Positions 5,565 to 6,008 of a DNA stretch of 6,008 nucleotides are shown here, piece after piece. The position numbers and the translations under genes were made by a program. The notes below the pieces were generated by a model. The model was given only the letters and a program-made list of their open reading frames with translations, had not been told where the DNA came from and searched no databases. Numbering within the stretch: position 1 is the first letter of the stretch; each line of letters begins with the position of its first letter. The stretch comes from Bacteroidota bacterium (lineage in GTDB: Bacteria; Bacteroidota; Ignavibacteria; Ignavibacteriales; Melioribacteraceae): contig JAKAHQ010000119.1 of the NCBI GenBank assembly GCA_021814855.1, forward strand, positions 1 to 6,008. Reading direction: 5' to 3'.

Positions 5565-6008
5565 ATGAGGCTTACAAATCAGATAGTGATTGAAAAGGCA
5601 AAAGAACTCGGTTTTGACCTTGTGGGGTTTGCGCATGCCGAAATTCTTAACGATGAAACAGATCGATTAAAACAATGGCTTGATAAAGGTTACCACGCAT
5701 CGATGGAGTATATGAATCGTAATTTTGAAAAGCGAAAGGACGTAAACAATATTCTTCATGGTGCGAAAAGTGTAATATCCCTTGCCGTTAATTATTATAC
5801 AGACCATCATCACTCGGGTGAAAACGGATTCGGAAAAGTCTCCCGCTACGCATGGGGAAAAGATTATCATCTTGTTATTTGGGAGATGCTGGAAGACCTG
5901 GAGGATATGTTAAGGGGCATTGATCCGGATTTCGAATCCATAAGTTATGTAGATACCGGGCCGGTTATGGATAAAGCATGGGCAGTTCGTTCCGGCATTG
6001 GCTGGATG
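5565..6008 (+). CDS. queG: Epoxyqueuosine reductase QueG, N-terminal part (runs off the window)
   Basis: The first 148 residues of QueG, the cobalamin- and [4Fe-4S]-dependent enzyme that reduces epoxyqueuosine to queuosine in tRNA, the last step of the pathway. The frame is open to the last base, so the gene is cut by the window edge; full members are about 310-380 residues. Family features seen are KAKELGFDLVGFA near the N-terminus, QWLDKGYHASMEYM at 37-50, AKSVISLAVNYY at 67-78, RYAWGKDYH at 94-102, and the DTGPVMDKAWAVRSGIGWM stretch at 130-148, whose Asp130 corresponds to the Asp thought to donate a proton at the cobalamin site. The iron-sulfur Cys motifs and any HEAT-repeat tail lie downstream of the window. 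An in-frame stop at 5559-5561 makes ATG 5565 the first possible start; no strong Shine-Dalgarno site precedes it. It is cytoplasmic and sits 26 bases after the Rieske gene. Confidence 0.95.
   Translation, partial: MRLTNQIVIEKAKELGFDLVGFAHAEILNDETDRLKQWLDKGYHASMEYMNRNFEKRKDVNNILHGAKSVISLAVNYYTDHHHSGENGFGKVSRYAWGKDYHLVIWEMLEDLEDMLRGIDPDFESISYVDTGPVMDKAWAVRSGIGWM

Noticed and set aside
5667..5870. 67-codon - strand frame inside queG
   Set aside because: QueG motifs on the + strand account for this stretch fully.
1..6008. Search for CRISPR repeats, tRNA, insertion-sequence ends, toxin-antitoxin pairs or defence genes
   Set aside because: No regularly spaced repeats, cloverleaf, transposase, terminal inverted repeats or known defence domains were seen; the genes look like chromosomal backbone.

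Overview
The window is a compact, moderately AT-rich stretch of bacterial chromosome holding nine genes, none interrupted by a visible frameshift. No rRNA, tRNA, CRISPR array, insertion sequence or phage gene is visible, and no gap between genes exceeds about 100 bases. The 3'-terminal part of a UPF0210 gene enters at the left edge and the 5' part of queG leaves at the right edge. The style suggests the Bacteroidota/Chlorobi/Ignavibacteria assemblage: an Ala-Gln signal-peptide junction in the TPM protein, A-rich leaders without Shine-Dalgarno sites before some genes, and a dicluster ferredoxin of a type I associate with that group. Strong Shine-Dalgarno sites before other genes argue against a typical Bacteroidales genome, so an Ignavibacteria-like organism is my best guess, at moderate to low confidence.

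Left block (1-3304, all + strand): UPF0210 (partial), lemA-like, a TPM-domain membrane protein with a Gly-rich tail, a small DUF309 protein and a 2[4Fe-4S] ferredoxin. The LemA and TPM genes form a recognisable pair of envelope proteins whose function is not well defined. The DUF309 gene has no usable ATG and probably starts at a TTG. The ferredoxin has its own strong ribosome binding site and ends at a clear hairpin plus T-tract terminator (3325-3357), which also looks able to stop transcription from the opposite side.

Right block (3399-6008): a secreted endonuclease/exonuclease/phosphatase-family hydrolase on the - strand converges on that terminator. It is divergent, across a 62-base gap, from a + strand cluster of three genes: an MBL-fold metallohydrolase, a Rieske-type [2Fe-2S] ferredoxin and the N-terminal part of epoxyqueuosine reductase (QueG). 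The three are tightly packed and probably co-transcribed.

Overall this looks like ordinary chromosomal backbone. I see no convincing new defence, mobile or signalling system. The points most worth a second look are the non-ATG start of the DUF309 gene, the two competing starts of the Rieske gene, the Rieske-QueG adjacency as a possible redox link, the long insert between the clusters of the dicluster ferredoxin, and a chain of tiny stop/start-coupled reading frames in front of the TPM gene.
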